Positions 46,473-57,447 of a stretch of DNA of 64,000 bases are shown in pieces. The number at the start of each line of letters is the position of its first letter. Position 1 is the stretch's first letter. The notes below the pieces were generated by a model. That model saw nothing but the letters and a program-made list of their open reading frames with translations. It was not told the origin of the DNA and searched no databases. The position numbers and the translations under genes were made by a program. Location: contig NC_065874.1 in the NCBI RefSeq assembly GCF_933775445.1, forward strand, positions 17,379,001 through 17,443,000, given 5' to 3'. Source of the stretch: Argentina anserina (lineage: Eukaryota > Streptophyta > Magnoliopsida > Rosales > Rosaceae).

Positions 46473-46827
46473 ATCAACATGGCTATTGTAATAACCCTAA
46501 ATTTCAATACATTGTTTGATTTAATTTGAATTCTATAAAGTTATGAATTTCAGTTTAAATGAATATAATTGTTTGCAACTTTACGGAACAGAAACGAAAA
46601 CGTTCTCGGAACGTTTAATAAGAAAAACGTTAAGTTTCCGAACGAAATTATCGACTTTAATTCCGTCGCTCGGTTGCGAAAACTTTCTTCACGAAAGTTG
46701 TAGAGCTCGTCGATACGAGTTCGTGAGTACGTGACGCGTTCTAATCGGACGAGGTATGTAAAAGTTATTAACGTCGGAAGTTAGTTTCTGATTTGGAAAC
46801 TAGTATAAATAGGTTAATTGTGTGTTA

Positions 46828-46849
46828 GGGTTTCCATATCAGGAAACCC
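46828..46849 (+). repeat. Hairpin at the predicted transcript start of LTR copy H
   Basis: GGGTTTCC pairs perfectly with GGAAACCC around ATATCA, 18 bases after the TATA box. Confidence 0.75.
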
Positions 46850-47794
46850 ACTCTCTCTCTCTTCTTTCCGCCTCCCTCATCTCTCTCTCCCCGATTCTCT
46901 TTTCTCTCTTCCTCCAAAAATCTCTCCCGCCGATCTGCCATCATCCAGCCTTCCGTGTCATACACCGCCACTTCCCCGACCCTCGCAAGCCTCACCGCGA
47001 GCAACCCTCGTGCACGACGCACCTCACCTCGCCGCCATAAGCTCCCACGCGACAACCCGAAGCCTCGCGATTCTTCCGTCACCCAAACACTCCACCGGGA
47101 GATCAGGGCATAGGGACTGCAACACCACCACCTCTCCTTGCCCCTAGTGCCTCCGGTGACAAGATCGTCGATCGAGAATCGCGCTAGACACCGCCGCATC
47201 TCAACTGCAACCGTCGGCATCTCGAGCTCATCGACGTCGATTTGACGATCCAAGGTCTGATTGAGGTGAGGATTAGTGTAGATTGATTGTGTGATTGGAT
47301 TGTTGTTGTTTTTGGTTCGATTTGTGGTGATCGGAGGAGGGTGTGGAGGTGTTGAACACCGCCGCTTTAAGCGGCGCGTGTAGGTGCGTGGGGAAGTGTG
47401 GGGTGGCGTAGGACCGGAGGGAGGAAGAGGGGATAAAGGAGGATGGTTTTGGGGTGGTGGTGGCGCCACACGCGCCTTGGTTGGTGTCGGCGTGTGGGCC
47501 CCACGCACTGCCACAGTGAGTGGCGCGTGAGCGCCACGCGCGGCCTGCCGGAGGTGGCGCGTGCACCACACGCACCACCACGTGCGGCGGCGTGAACAGT
47601 ATTTCCGAGAAAGGTATTTTGGTAATTTACTTACGTACGGTAAATGTAAATTTTTTTTACGTACGGTAAATGTAAATTAAATTTTACGTACGGTAAATGT
47701 AAATATAAATTACTTTCAGTAATTGTAAAAAAGTAATTTGTAAAAAGGTAATTTAGTAAATTTTATTTACTGAGATTGTATTTACATTTTGAAT

Positions 47795-47938
47795 AGTATG
47801 TATACGTACAGAAATACTTAAACAGTATGTATACGTACAGAAATACTTAAACAGTATGTATACGTACAGAAATACTTAAACAGTATGTATACGTACAGAA
47901 ATACGTAAAAAGTATGTATACGTACATAAATACGTATT
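47795..47938 (+). repeat. 29-bp tandem repeat, 5 copies
   Basis: AGTATGTATACGTACA starts at 47795, 47824, 47853, 47882 and 47911. The first four units are nearly identical, the fifth slightly diverged. Confidence 0.9.
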
Positions 47939-49434
47939 ATTTGTGTATTTGTACAGTAATACATGAACAGTAACCCTGAACAGTAACTTCGTAAAACCGA
48001 AAATTGCTGAACAGTAACCGATTATTACTGTTTCGGCATTTAAAGGTTTACGAAACGTTTCTAAATTCTTTTCTTATCTTTTCAAGGTGATCTATAAAGC
48101 GAGAAAATGAATTATCTTCAGAAATTGTGGGATTACGCTCGACTCGATAAGGTGAGTAAAATCTCACATATTTACGAATCTACCCTCGCGGTGATTCAAG
48201 ATTTTTGCAAGAGTATTTAATAATGAATTACAACATGTATACAATCTAGTGGATTACATATATATTGTATAATGGTAATAAGTACATATATATATAGTTC
48301 ATTATATTATATACTGTTATTAATTCATTAGAAATGGTCATTTTGATGACGGAAGATTGTGTATTGAGCATGTGTTGTGAAATATGACATGTATAAGGTA
48401 TAGTGGACTATATATATATATATATTGTATAAATGGTAAATATGTACGAATATATATAGTTTGCTATATAATATACTGTTATGATTTTATTGTGATTATA
48501 TTGAGCATGTGATTGAATTGTACAATATGATGTGAGATTATTGTACGTGATTTTTAACATTGAGATTGTTAAACTGTGAATTGTCTTCGGACCTGATGTT
48601 TGGTACAATATGATGTGAGATTATTGTACGTGTTTGGCAAGTCGGAACCTAGCCTTTGGCCGGGCGAAAGTTACGATACAGTTAGAGCTCTAGTCTGTCT
48701 GCCAGAGTCCTGCATGAGAGGTAACGGGTGGTTATCTGCTCATGAGTACTCCTGTTGTTTTGATATTGGGTAGCGGGTGGTTGCCCAATATTTGCGGTGT
48801 ATTACGAGAGGGGTAACAGATGTGTACCAGCGTTCTTGGTAACCGTATTATAAATGCATTTGGGTAACCAGAAGGGTTACTTAATTTTCTCATGAGCGTT
48901 TCATTTCATATTCCTTTGGGACAACCAGATGGGCTGCCCATTGACTCATGAGGACATTTATATTTGTTGATTTGTGATTTTTCGTATATTTTGATATGCG
49001 AATTATGTTTTGATTTTACTCATACGAGCTATAAGCTTACCGGGTTTGTGTTTACAATCCCGGTGCACCAATTCGATGGTGTATGAGATAATTCCGCAGG
49101 TGCTGATTAGTGGAGATTGAGTGACGACTCCGGGGGCTCGAAGTCGTTCGTATCCTGCTTGTGGTGAGGTTTTCTAGCAAGGATTTGTGTGTGAGAATTG
49201 TTGTGGTTTTATTTGTAAGTTTTGTGAGAGATTTTGAGGATTATTACATTCCATCTTATGTAATGTTAAATTATAAATTTGGGTTGTAATAATTGGTTTT
49301 CTGAGTTGTATTGAGAACTCAGTGATGATCCGCTGTGCACTTAAATGATTTCGATTTCATTGAGATTATTTTGTGTTTAACGACTTTAGAATTTTGAGTT
49401 TCTAAGCTCGAAATTTTGGAGTCGTTACAGCTAT

Positions 49435-49790
49435 CAAAAGCTCGAAACCGTTCTTGGCCTAGCAATCCCAACACTGTCATACAATGAAGCTTCAGTTACC
49501 CGGCTTGGAGGGAAATTAAAGAATTCAAAGTCCTCTGAGATATTCACTCTATCTTTAGCAAGCACCATATACATTACCCTCCCTATGAATATGCTTAACA
49601 CTCAGAAACTCAAAGGTGCCTAGCTTTAGCTCTGATTCTTACACATCGACACAGTTACAGTTGACTGACATTCAGGGTAACAGCTTATTGTAGACAATGA
49701 AACAACCCACTGTCCCCAGCCTTCAGCTTGCAAAAATTCACCAAGCACCAGCATTTACCAAATTCATATGTTCAAATTCCACAATTATCT
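49435..49790. other. Spacer between copy H and a hAT element
   Basis: Non-repetitive sequence with no frame that can be assigned. Slightly higher GC than its surroundings. Confidence 0.4.
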
Positions 49791-49798
49791 CTAATAAC

Positions 49799-50302
49799 TA
49801 GTAGCGGATCTAGGATTGAAATGCCACTAGGGCTAACTTTTTATGCGAAATGTAAAATTACTTTAATTTGCGCAAAGCGCAAAAAAAAATTTCTCCTTAG
49901 GTATGTCGATATTTGTCATCAGAATTGAGTTGTTTTAAATTAATCTCTACACACCTCTGTTTTATCTTTCATTATGTATCTATCTCGCCTGATATTAATT
50001 AATAAACTTCACTACTTTGATTCTAATTTCCAAATAGGCAAATAAAATACTCAACAAGGCTACGGGCAATGACGAGTGGTGAGTGGTGACATGCCGGCTT
50101 GAACGAGAACTCGAGAAGATGATTAAAAGAAAAAGCTAGCAGATCAGCAGAAGTAGACGAGAAAGTCTTCAGAGATTGAAAGAAGAAGACACGAAAGTGT
50201 GAGAGACAGAGAGAGATCCGTGCTAATGTTTTAATTTTTTTTAATAGAGGATTGGGTTTTTTTTTCTGGGCTTCATTTTCACCTGGACTGGATCTGCCCC
50301 TG
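49799..50302. mobile_element. hAT-type non-autonomous element (504 bp)
   Basis: Ends TAGTAGCGGATCTAG and (reversed) CAGGGGCAGATCCAG, with the perfect 8-bp target duplication CTAATAAC at 49791-49798 and 50303-50310. Its terminal sequence resembles that of the hAT element in ELM1 intron 1, so the two may belong to one family. No transposase frame. Confidence 0.85.
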
Positions 50303-50310
50303 CTAATAAC

Positions 50311-52397
50311 CCCTACCACCAGTCAATTCATTACTAGATCTCAAGCCGTTTATGACCTTGAAGCACCGCATACTATGATTGTAGCAAAATTCCATTTCAG
50401 CAGGCTACAAATAACATTCTTTCACTCATTAGTATAATTCAGGATAACCTCAAATCATATCAAGGCATCATAAATCAGGGTCGGGCTTAGTTGAAGACGC
50501 CATTATTGCAAGTTGATAGGATCAGAGCATATAATGCGACGTTCTTAATATGATATATCTCTCATTTATTTTAATTATTTTCTTAATAATGTCTATTTTA
50601 ATTTACCTTATTGTTTTTAGGTATATTGGAGCAAAATAAGTGGAAGATGGATTGAAAGAAGCAAAAAGAGAAAATAAATCTGAAATCAGGAATCTGCCTC
50701 TGTAGAACAGTCAACTTCGACAAATCATAGCAGAAAATCTACTTCTGCATAATATATTAATGAAAATACCTATGAGTCTAGTTTTCAGAAAAGTTAGAAT
50801 CGCAGAAATCGAATATTTCTAGAGAAAGTTAAGTGCGATTTAGTGACCAGAGGTCATACTGTCCGAGAAAACTGATATTGGACCGGTTTGTGTAACTGTA
50901 ACCCAATTCACTTCTAAACAGGTTGTGCACGATTAAGGGAGGTCTCCTAGCCATAAAAGAAAGCTGATGTGGGTGTAGATTATGTTGGGATCTCTCTAAA
51001 GCAAATCCAGCCATCCAAAGTCATTTAATTTCAAGGGTTGTGATCTAATCTCTAACCCTGACTTCTCTCTATATATAGGGGCTGAAACCAATGAATTTGT
51101 ATAAGTTCTTGCCGCATTCAAGATCAGAAAAACCATATTCTCTGTCTTTTCTCATCCCCTCGAGTCCAAGAAGCAAAACCCTAGTGTAGGCGACTTTAGG
51201 ACTTCTCCAAGGTTGTCGTGCATCACCATCTTCTTTCTGGGGCTACTCTTTGATGTCTTCAAGTCCATGATCTTTAATTTATGTTTTTCTACGTTTGTTA
51301 TTGGATTTCAAATTCATTGTATGAATGTTGTGATTGGTAGGATTTTTGATTAGGACAAGGATGGGTTAAATTTCATAACTTTTACTATATGATCTCGGGT
51401 TATTGATGATATAATTTCATGCTTGCTGGTTTTCTAGAGACTTTCATTAAGTACCATGCTTGTGTATAAGCAACTTCTTGTAATATGTTTGCATTTCGTT
51501 CTTATTAAGCCTAATGATTCATGTTGACATTATGTGGGTGCTCTTCAGTCTAAGTATGATGTTTGCATGGAATGACCTAGGTGATAGACTTCTCTAAAAC
51601 CTAGGATAATTAAGAAGAACCTTTAAGTATATAAGCAACTTGCTTCGGGATTTGCTGTTGATAACTAGTTGCATTATATTCTATTGTTGAATTGAAATAT
51701 ATTGTTGACATGTTGGAACTGTTATGGTACTATGTTGTTGATTGTGAGAAGAAGTTGATTATGTGTATATATGTATAATTATTTTCTGTTTTGCATTCTT
51801 TTATATCGTAAAACTAAATCTCATTGTATGCATTCTCTTGTAAATATGTAAATATTTTTAAATATTACTTTTTGACTAACCTTCTTTCTTGCAAAATACT
51901 CTTTATCTCCGGCCTATAATAATACATTTTCTTACCACTATCTCAATCATAACGATACCCTTGTGAACATGTCACTTTTCTTCCTTGTCGCACCTGTACT
52001 CGTTAGTTTTTTCCTTGTTATTGTAAGTTCTGTGTACCAATACAGTTTAGACTTTATTTTTATTTTTATTTTTTGTAAGAACAGGTTTGCCTTCGGCAAG
52101 GACACAGTGAGTTTTCCATATGGAGAAATAACATTTGGAACTTTTTATTCTTTCGTTGTAAGTCCATTTTATTTGACAGTCCATGTTTCCTTGTCATATA
52201 CTAGGAATTCTACTATTCAGTGTGCGTACCTAAAATGGAGTTCCATTTTTCTTCTCTTTCCTTGTCCTACTAGGACTCTTACTATTCAAAATACGTTACA
52301 CTTAGTTACTAGTTATTCAAGCAATTAATTAAGAACTCCCATTTTGACTCTGTTTTCTTTTCCCATGTAGACTTCACTTCTCCCGTCGTTCATAGGT
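50311..52397. other. Intergenic DNA, possible retroelement remnant
   Basis: At 51070-51080 a TATA-like TATATATAGG is followed by a leader-like stretch with AAACCCTAG (51176-51184), an arrangement common in LTRs, but no element ends were found. The remainder is AT-rich without recognised genes. The part nearest 52400 is the upstream region of the sucrose transporter pseudogene. Confidence 0.35.
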
Positions 52398-52407
52398 AGC
52401 CTATATA
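52398..52407 (+). promoter_or_regulatory. TATA box of the sucrose transporter pseudogene
   Basis: GCCTATATAAGG lies about 85 bases upstream of the ATG at 52486, so the former promoter is still visible. Confidence 0.5.
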
Positions 52408-53117
52408 AGGCACGTCTTGGTTTCTCATTTCGTATTCACAGAAGCCAAAACTGAAGTGAGAGAAAAGAAATTGGATATTGAGAGCATGAACTCGTCTGGG
52501 TCGGAAAGTAAGAAAAAGATGATATTGGTGTCGTCCATCGCTGCCGGAGTGCAATTCGGGTGGGCATTGCATTGTCTTTGCTTACACTCTACGTGCAGCA
52601 ACTGGGGGTCCCAAACAAATGGGCCTCCGTTGTCAGGTTGTGTGGGCCCATTTCCGGTTTACTAGTGCAACCTATCGTCGGTTACTATAGCGACCGTTGG
52701 AGTTCTAGTTTCAGTTGCCACCGACCATTTATAGTTGCGGGCGTTGCACTTGTTGCCATTCCCGTCTTTGTTATTGGATATGCCACCGATATAGGTGTAA
52801 GTTGTGGCAATTCGTTGTATGAACATATGAAGCCGCGAGCCGTCGTTGTGTTTGTGATCGGGTTTTAAATGTTGGACGTGGCCAACAACATGTCACAACT
52901 TGTCGAGCTCTTTTAGTCGACATCTTTGGTTCCGACACGAAACAGATGAGCACAGCCAATGCATGGTATTCATTTTTCATGGTTGTTGGAAATGTGCTTG
53001 GCTACGCCGCTGGATCGTTGAGAAGTCTCCACAAGATGCTCCCTTTCACCGTCACCAAAGCATGTGATATTTATTGTGCAAATCTTAAAAACTATTTCTT
53101 CATAGCTATTACTTTGT

Positions 53118-53262
53118 GGGTTAATCTACTATACATCAATGTATGCTATACATCCCACATCCGATGGTTGACAACGGATATTATTTTTCTAACCCCACTC
53201 ACAAAACAATATCGACCGTCGGATATGAGATGTATAATATGCATTGATGTATATTAGAATTT
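53118..53262. mobile_element. Small palindromic MITE-like element (about 145 bp)
   Basis: The two halves are inverted repeats of about 50 bp (CTACTATACATCAATGTATG against reversed CTAATATACATCAATGCATA). It sits in the former intron of the sucrose transporter pseudogene. The target duplication is not certain. Confidence 0.6.
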
Positions 53263-53551
53263 TCCTTACTTTGCTTGGACTACTTACTATGTTGGCTTAG
53301 GTGCACGTACGTGAGGAAACAAATGATGATGATCATGGTACTGAAGAGAAAGGAGAGGGAGGAGTCTTGTTCTTGAAAGAAATTGTGAGTGCTTGTAAAG
53401 AGTTGAAGAAGCCGATGTGGATATTGCTTTTGGTCACTTGCTTGAACTAGATTACATGGTTCGACTTCTTACTATTCGACACAGATTGGATGGGAAACGA
53501 GGTGTACGAAGGTGAAGTCGGGAAAGGGAATTTGTATGGCATGGGAGTTAG

Positions 53552-54708
53552 CAGGGTCGGCCCTGAGATTTTTGGGGCTATAGGTGGAACGAAAAGATGA
53601 GGCTCCTTACCTTTAAATGTAATCACAATTTTTTTTTCTACAAACGCAAGATAGTGTGCGAATTGAATTTTACAGACAAGATATACCTACAAGTTGAATT
53701 CAATAGTGTTTGTATTCACAAAAAAGAAAAGAAACTACAAATGAGCCTCCCTAACACGACCGTTAAGAGATAAATCAAGCTGAATAGTTGAATTGAAATT
53801 GCTATTTCTCTATTGCCCAATTCCCAAATATGTTGGAAGCTAAAAGAAAAAAAAATCTTTCATGGAGGAGTAGAGGTGGCAAATGGGCCCGTTATTGTAG
53901 TGAGCCGGGGTGGGCCTAGATATTTTAGCCCCTGGGCCCAGCCTGTTTTGGGTGCAGTACGACCCGGACACCATAAATTTATAGGCTGGCCCGTTAAACA
54001 CATAATTTTATATTATTTATATAAATATTTAAACAATTATAATAATGAGAATTTAATATTAGATCTTTTAAATATAAACCTCTTGATTATTTCATTATTT
54101 TAATTACATTATGTCACAAATATCATCAAAGTAATGATAAAAAAATCATAGTTTTGACATATGTAACATTTTAGAAATAAGATTATCAAATGTGTTGTAA
54201 TATTTTATTAATTTTACTATTCTAAATCATTATATAAAATAAATATTCTAATTACACAATTTTTTATGTTAATTGTGTCTGATAATGCTAATAGGCCGGG
54301 TCGGCCCGCTTTTTGGCTCGGCACAGGCCCAAACTTGGCCTGACATGGGCTTGAGCCATGGACCGGGCTTAATATTTAAGCAAATAGATCGGTCCGAGCA
54401 TGGCAGGGGCACGGTTTTAGCCCGCTTAAAATGGTCCAGGCCGGGCCGAACCGACTAGTTTGCCACCTTTAGATGATCAAATAACGAACAATTACAATAA
54501 GATAAAAATAATTATAGATATAGCCAACGAAATAGCAGAATCAAAAATATGACTGTATAAAATTGAAAAGAATTACCTAAAACTTACTGAATCGCAGCCG
54601 TAAAGGAAAATTTTTAACTAAAAAATATACATGCTTTTTTCTGGGTGCCTATCTGGGTTGGGGGCTCTAGGCGGCCGCCTGCTAGGCCTAGCCCCAGAGC
54701 CGGCCCTG
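53552..54708. mobile_element. hAT-type element inserted in the sucrose transporter pseudogene
   Basis: Ends CAGGGTCGGCCCTGAGA and (reversed) CAGGGCCGGCTCTGGGG, with the perfect 8-bp target duplication GGAGTTAG (53544-53551 and 54709-54716), which splits the GMGVRAGS-coding region. It is 1157 bp with no transposase and contains a second TIR element at 53871-54471. Confidence 0.9.
53871..54471. mobile_element. Nested hAT-like element (TAGAGGTGGCAAA ends)
   Basis: Ends TAGAGGTGGCAAA and (reversed) TAAAGGTGGCAAA, with inner GGGCCCG/GGCCCG-rich subterminal stretches on both sides and an AT-rich centre. The GGTGGCAAA terminus is typical of a common plant hAT family. No clear 8-bp duplication remains. 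Confidence 0.65.
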
Positions 54709-55136
54709 GGAGTTAGGGCTGGTTCACTTGTTCTCATGCTCAACTCCGTCATGTTAGGAAATGTCTCTTGGGATAGTTTACTTGGTTCGCAGGGAAATGG
54801 CTTACCAACTTTGAGGAGTGGTAAACTTTGTGCTATTCATGACCGTACTGGTCACTAAGTTGGCCGAGAAGCATCGACATGGTGTTGTTGATAAGGTACT
54901 GCCTCCCCCTGCAGGTATCAAGGCCGGTGCATTGCTTATATTTGCTGTGTTGGGGATACCTTAGGCGGTGACCTACAACGTTCCCTTTACCATAGCCTCC
55001 ATATTTTGCAGCAACTCTGGCGGAGGACAAAGGCTTTCGTTGGGAGTATTGAATATTGCAATTGCCGTACCACAAATGTCACTCTGACTCTCACTCGGAC
55101 CTAATATATATATGTGGACTCTCACTTGGACCTAAA

Positions 55137-55475
55137 TGCGAACGTCTGGACAGTCCGTACCGTGCGGATTCAGCGATTTGGCCACCGGCGATGCACAACG
55201 ATGGCGCCAACCAACACAGCCGCACTTCCCTCCTCCCGGCGCTTCTGTTTGTGCCGACCGGAGCTGCAGCGTCGGCCAACGGCGGCCGGAATCTCAAAAT
55301 CTCCGCACGGTGCCCAGAAACTTGAAATTTCGAGATTTCGGCCGCCGTGTGCCGGCACAGACAAGAGTGCCGGGAGGAAGGGAGTGCGGTTGTGCTGGTC
55401 GGCGCCGTCGTTGCGCGTCGCCGGTGACCAGAATCGCCAAATCCGCATGATGCGGACCGTCCGAACGTCCATAGC
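55137..55475. mobile_element. Foldback (near-complete palindrome) element
   Basis: The left arm (from CGAACGTCTGGAC at 55140) and the right arm (ending GGACCGTCCGAACGTCC at 55470) are inverted copies over almost the entire length, including the GCCGGCGATGCACAACGATGG region and the central GGCGGCCGGAATCTC / GAGATTTCGGCCGCC. The whole 339 bp can fold into one long hairpin. The GC-rich composition differs from the surroundings. The frames it contains on both strands are by-products of the palindrome. Confidence 0.8.
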
Positions 55476-56835
55476 AGAGACGGACTGTATATATAATCCA
55501 TGTTAGGAGCTAAAGCTTTAATAATAATGAACACACAACATTCATAAACACACATCGGAGCTGAGGTTGAAGTTGAGGTAGATGCATGAATTGAAAAGCT
55601 TTCAGCCTACTTTTGTGCTTGTAATCTCATATCTAATTCCTTAACAATATCGAGGACAACAACGACTGGCTGGCAGAAAGTCATTCAACTGATAAGATTC
55701 ATGAAGTACGGGTCAAATTGAAATCTAACTTCAGTAGTAGCCTATCAATTTTATCTCATCTTGTTAGAGTTTGAAAATTTTGTTCGTGGGATTCAATGAT
55801 TGCTATTGCCTGGTATGTGGGAACATATGTTCTTAATTAGTTCACATTGACCACTGAATTGGATCAATGGCAATAAAGCCAATACATGATCTACATATGT
55901 ACATACAAAATGAGTTCAAGATGTTCTTTAGTGATGACTAATATTTCGGCAAACAGTCACAACCCACAAGCCAATGTTCCAAAAGGATCGTAATTTTGTA
56001 ATCTACAATTTCTTTCGCACCTTTTTCTTAAACCACAGTTTACTGTATAGTACTCGACTGTAATGGTGTAAAATAGTTTTAGCACAACAGCAAGATCCAA
56101 CTGCAACAGAAAGATCCCAGCCACAGTCAAGAACCACCTCTCACCGGCTGAAACAATGTGGACGGGAAGATTATGGCCACAAAAGTAACAGACATGATCC
56201 CAACCACGCCGGCAATTACCCATCAGAAAATTTCGAAGGGGACAATAAAAACACACTGCAAATCTGCAATTACACAAAGTAGCAATGTCAGCTAGCTACA
56301 TCAAAATCTAATATATATTCTAGTACAAAGCCCCTTCACAAGGTAATGGCTCTTGTTAACTACAAATACGTTGGTGAATACCATGACTGAGTCTAAACTG
56401 AGACATATCCAAAATTCTTAGAAGTAATGGGATTACCATTAGCTTCGGCAATCTTAAAAACAATTAATAACTTTTCAACACAAAATTCAATATAAAGATT
56501 TTCTGGCCCATGTTTTCAAAATCTACATAAGTAATGGTAATATGGTACAGGCCTTGGGTGTTGGCACAAGCTTTTCGCAGACCTTTATTATAAAACATCT
56601 ATCTGGCAACAGGTTCAATGAAAAAATACGTCCAAGGACTTACCAAAGCTGGTACAGACAAACAGGGAGTAGCCATACAGGCAAAACAGCTATACGAGAC
56701 CTACTGCTGCCGAGAACTATTGAAGGATTTCATACAGCACCTCAGGAACAAGAACAATAGTTGAGGTAACCACATTAATGGCATATGCCCACTCTTGACT
56801 CTTGACTTGTGTGATAATGCCGGCTGCCACACATA

Positions 56836-56940
56836 TTAGGATGGTGCATATCCAGAAGGTAAGTTCTGGTAAACGCCTGCTCTCCGAGCGCCGCTGTCAG
56901 ATCTCCGGCTTTCGTTACCGCTGCTACCACTAAGGTCCAT
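56836..56940 (-). CDS. Possible small ORF, 34 residues, unknown
   Basis: The ATG at 56940 opens a Ser/Gly/Arg-rich frame (starts MDLSGSSGNESRR) ending at TAA 56836. GC content is higher than the surroundings, and the following sequence down to about 56300 looks like a 3' UTR. The short length and lack of a known homologue leave it doubtful; it could be the last exon of a larger minus-strand gene. Confidence 0.25.
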   Translation of the reverse strand: MDLSGSSGNESRRSDSGARRAGVYQNLPSGYAPS

Positions 56941-57374
56941 ACCAGGAAATCATTTGATGTTGAGATCAGATGACACATGCAACTAATTATGGTGAATTAT
57001 AACACACAGACAACCATTGGCTTATATATCAAAGCATAAGCATCAGAACAAGATACAGGTTTTCAAATTGTGTCTGCATCAAGAGTTACATGCCTCTAAC
57101 ATCACAGCAGATGAAAACCAAAACTGTAAAACAACAGTCATCTTATAATATCCTGGAAAAAAATTGTACCCAAAGAAGTCTGGATGAAGTTTCAAAACCC
57201 CTCACAAATGGCATTTCTAACTTTTCTCGTATGGTTTATCAGCTCTGAGGATTGGGAATAACCATACAGAATGGAAATGAAAATATGGAGAGCTGAATGA
57301 TTCCAAACCTAACATTATCCCCTTTTAAGTTTGCATACCTAACATCTACTGTTTTTTAGTTCATCAGTCCACTA

Positions 57375-57447
57375 ATGTTATTTAGTAATTTGAAACTGCT
57401 AATAAGTGGACTAACTTATTAGCAGTTACAAATTACTAAAATAACAT
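57375..57447. repeat. Long perfect-type hairpin (33-bp arms, 6-base loop)
   Basis: 57375-57407 and 57414-57447 are reverse complements apart from one mismatch and one bulged base, with loop GGACTA. A stem this long with so short a loop is unusual for random AT-rich DNA. It could be a tiny MITE remnant or an inverted duplication giving double-stranded RNA if transcribed. Confidence 0.7.

Larger units (their letters stand above)
46487..49429 (+). mobile_element. LTR-like unit, copy H, with perfect target duplication
   Basis: The cleanest copy in the window: it starts TGTAATAACCCT and ends AGTCGTTACA, 2943 bp, with the perfect 5-bp duplication GCTAT (46482-46486 and 49430-49434). Sense plus: TATA box 46803-46810, start-site hairpin 46828-46849, pyrimidine-rich then GC-rich leader to about 47590, TACGTAAA blocks, five 29-bp repeats (47795-47938), AT-rich zone and a GTACAATA/TATTGTAC stem. 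There is no gag or pol. A single unit flanked by a target duplication fits a solo LTR, or an element family in which this is the whole mobile unit. Confidence 0.88.
52485..55087 (+). pseudogene. Sucrose transporter (SUC/SUT) pseudogene
   Basis: Pieces in successive frames follow the plant sucrose-proton symporter order: AAGVQFGWAL (first membrane span), LCGPISGLLVQPIVGYYSDR, the conserved RPFIVAG loop, then MLDVANNM, a TANAWYSFFMVVGNVLGYAAGS stretch, YCANLKNYFF, ELKKPMWILL, FLLFDTDWMG, and after the insertion GVRAGS, LVTKLAE, AGIKAGALLIFAVLGIP and [11 protein letters not shown] with LSLGVLNIA. Breaks include a frameshift near 52560, a stop at 52866-52868, a frameshift near 52905, a stop in place of a tryptophan near 53447, a 1157-bp hAT insertion (53552-54708) and another stop near 54962. 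The last span is lost beyond 55087. A former intron (about 53118-53299) holds a small palindromic element. It is certainly non-functional as a transporter. Confidence 0.88.

Noticed and set aside
46825..47571. 248-codon Arg/Pro/His-rich frame on the minus strand
   Set aside because: It is antisense to the GC-rich leader of LTR copy H; the same kind of frame appears in every copy and reflects composition, not a gene.
55091..55555. Long overlapping frames on both strands
   Set aside because: By-products of the GC-rich foldback palindrome; each strand repeats the other.
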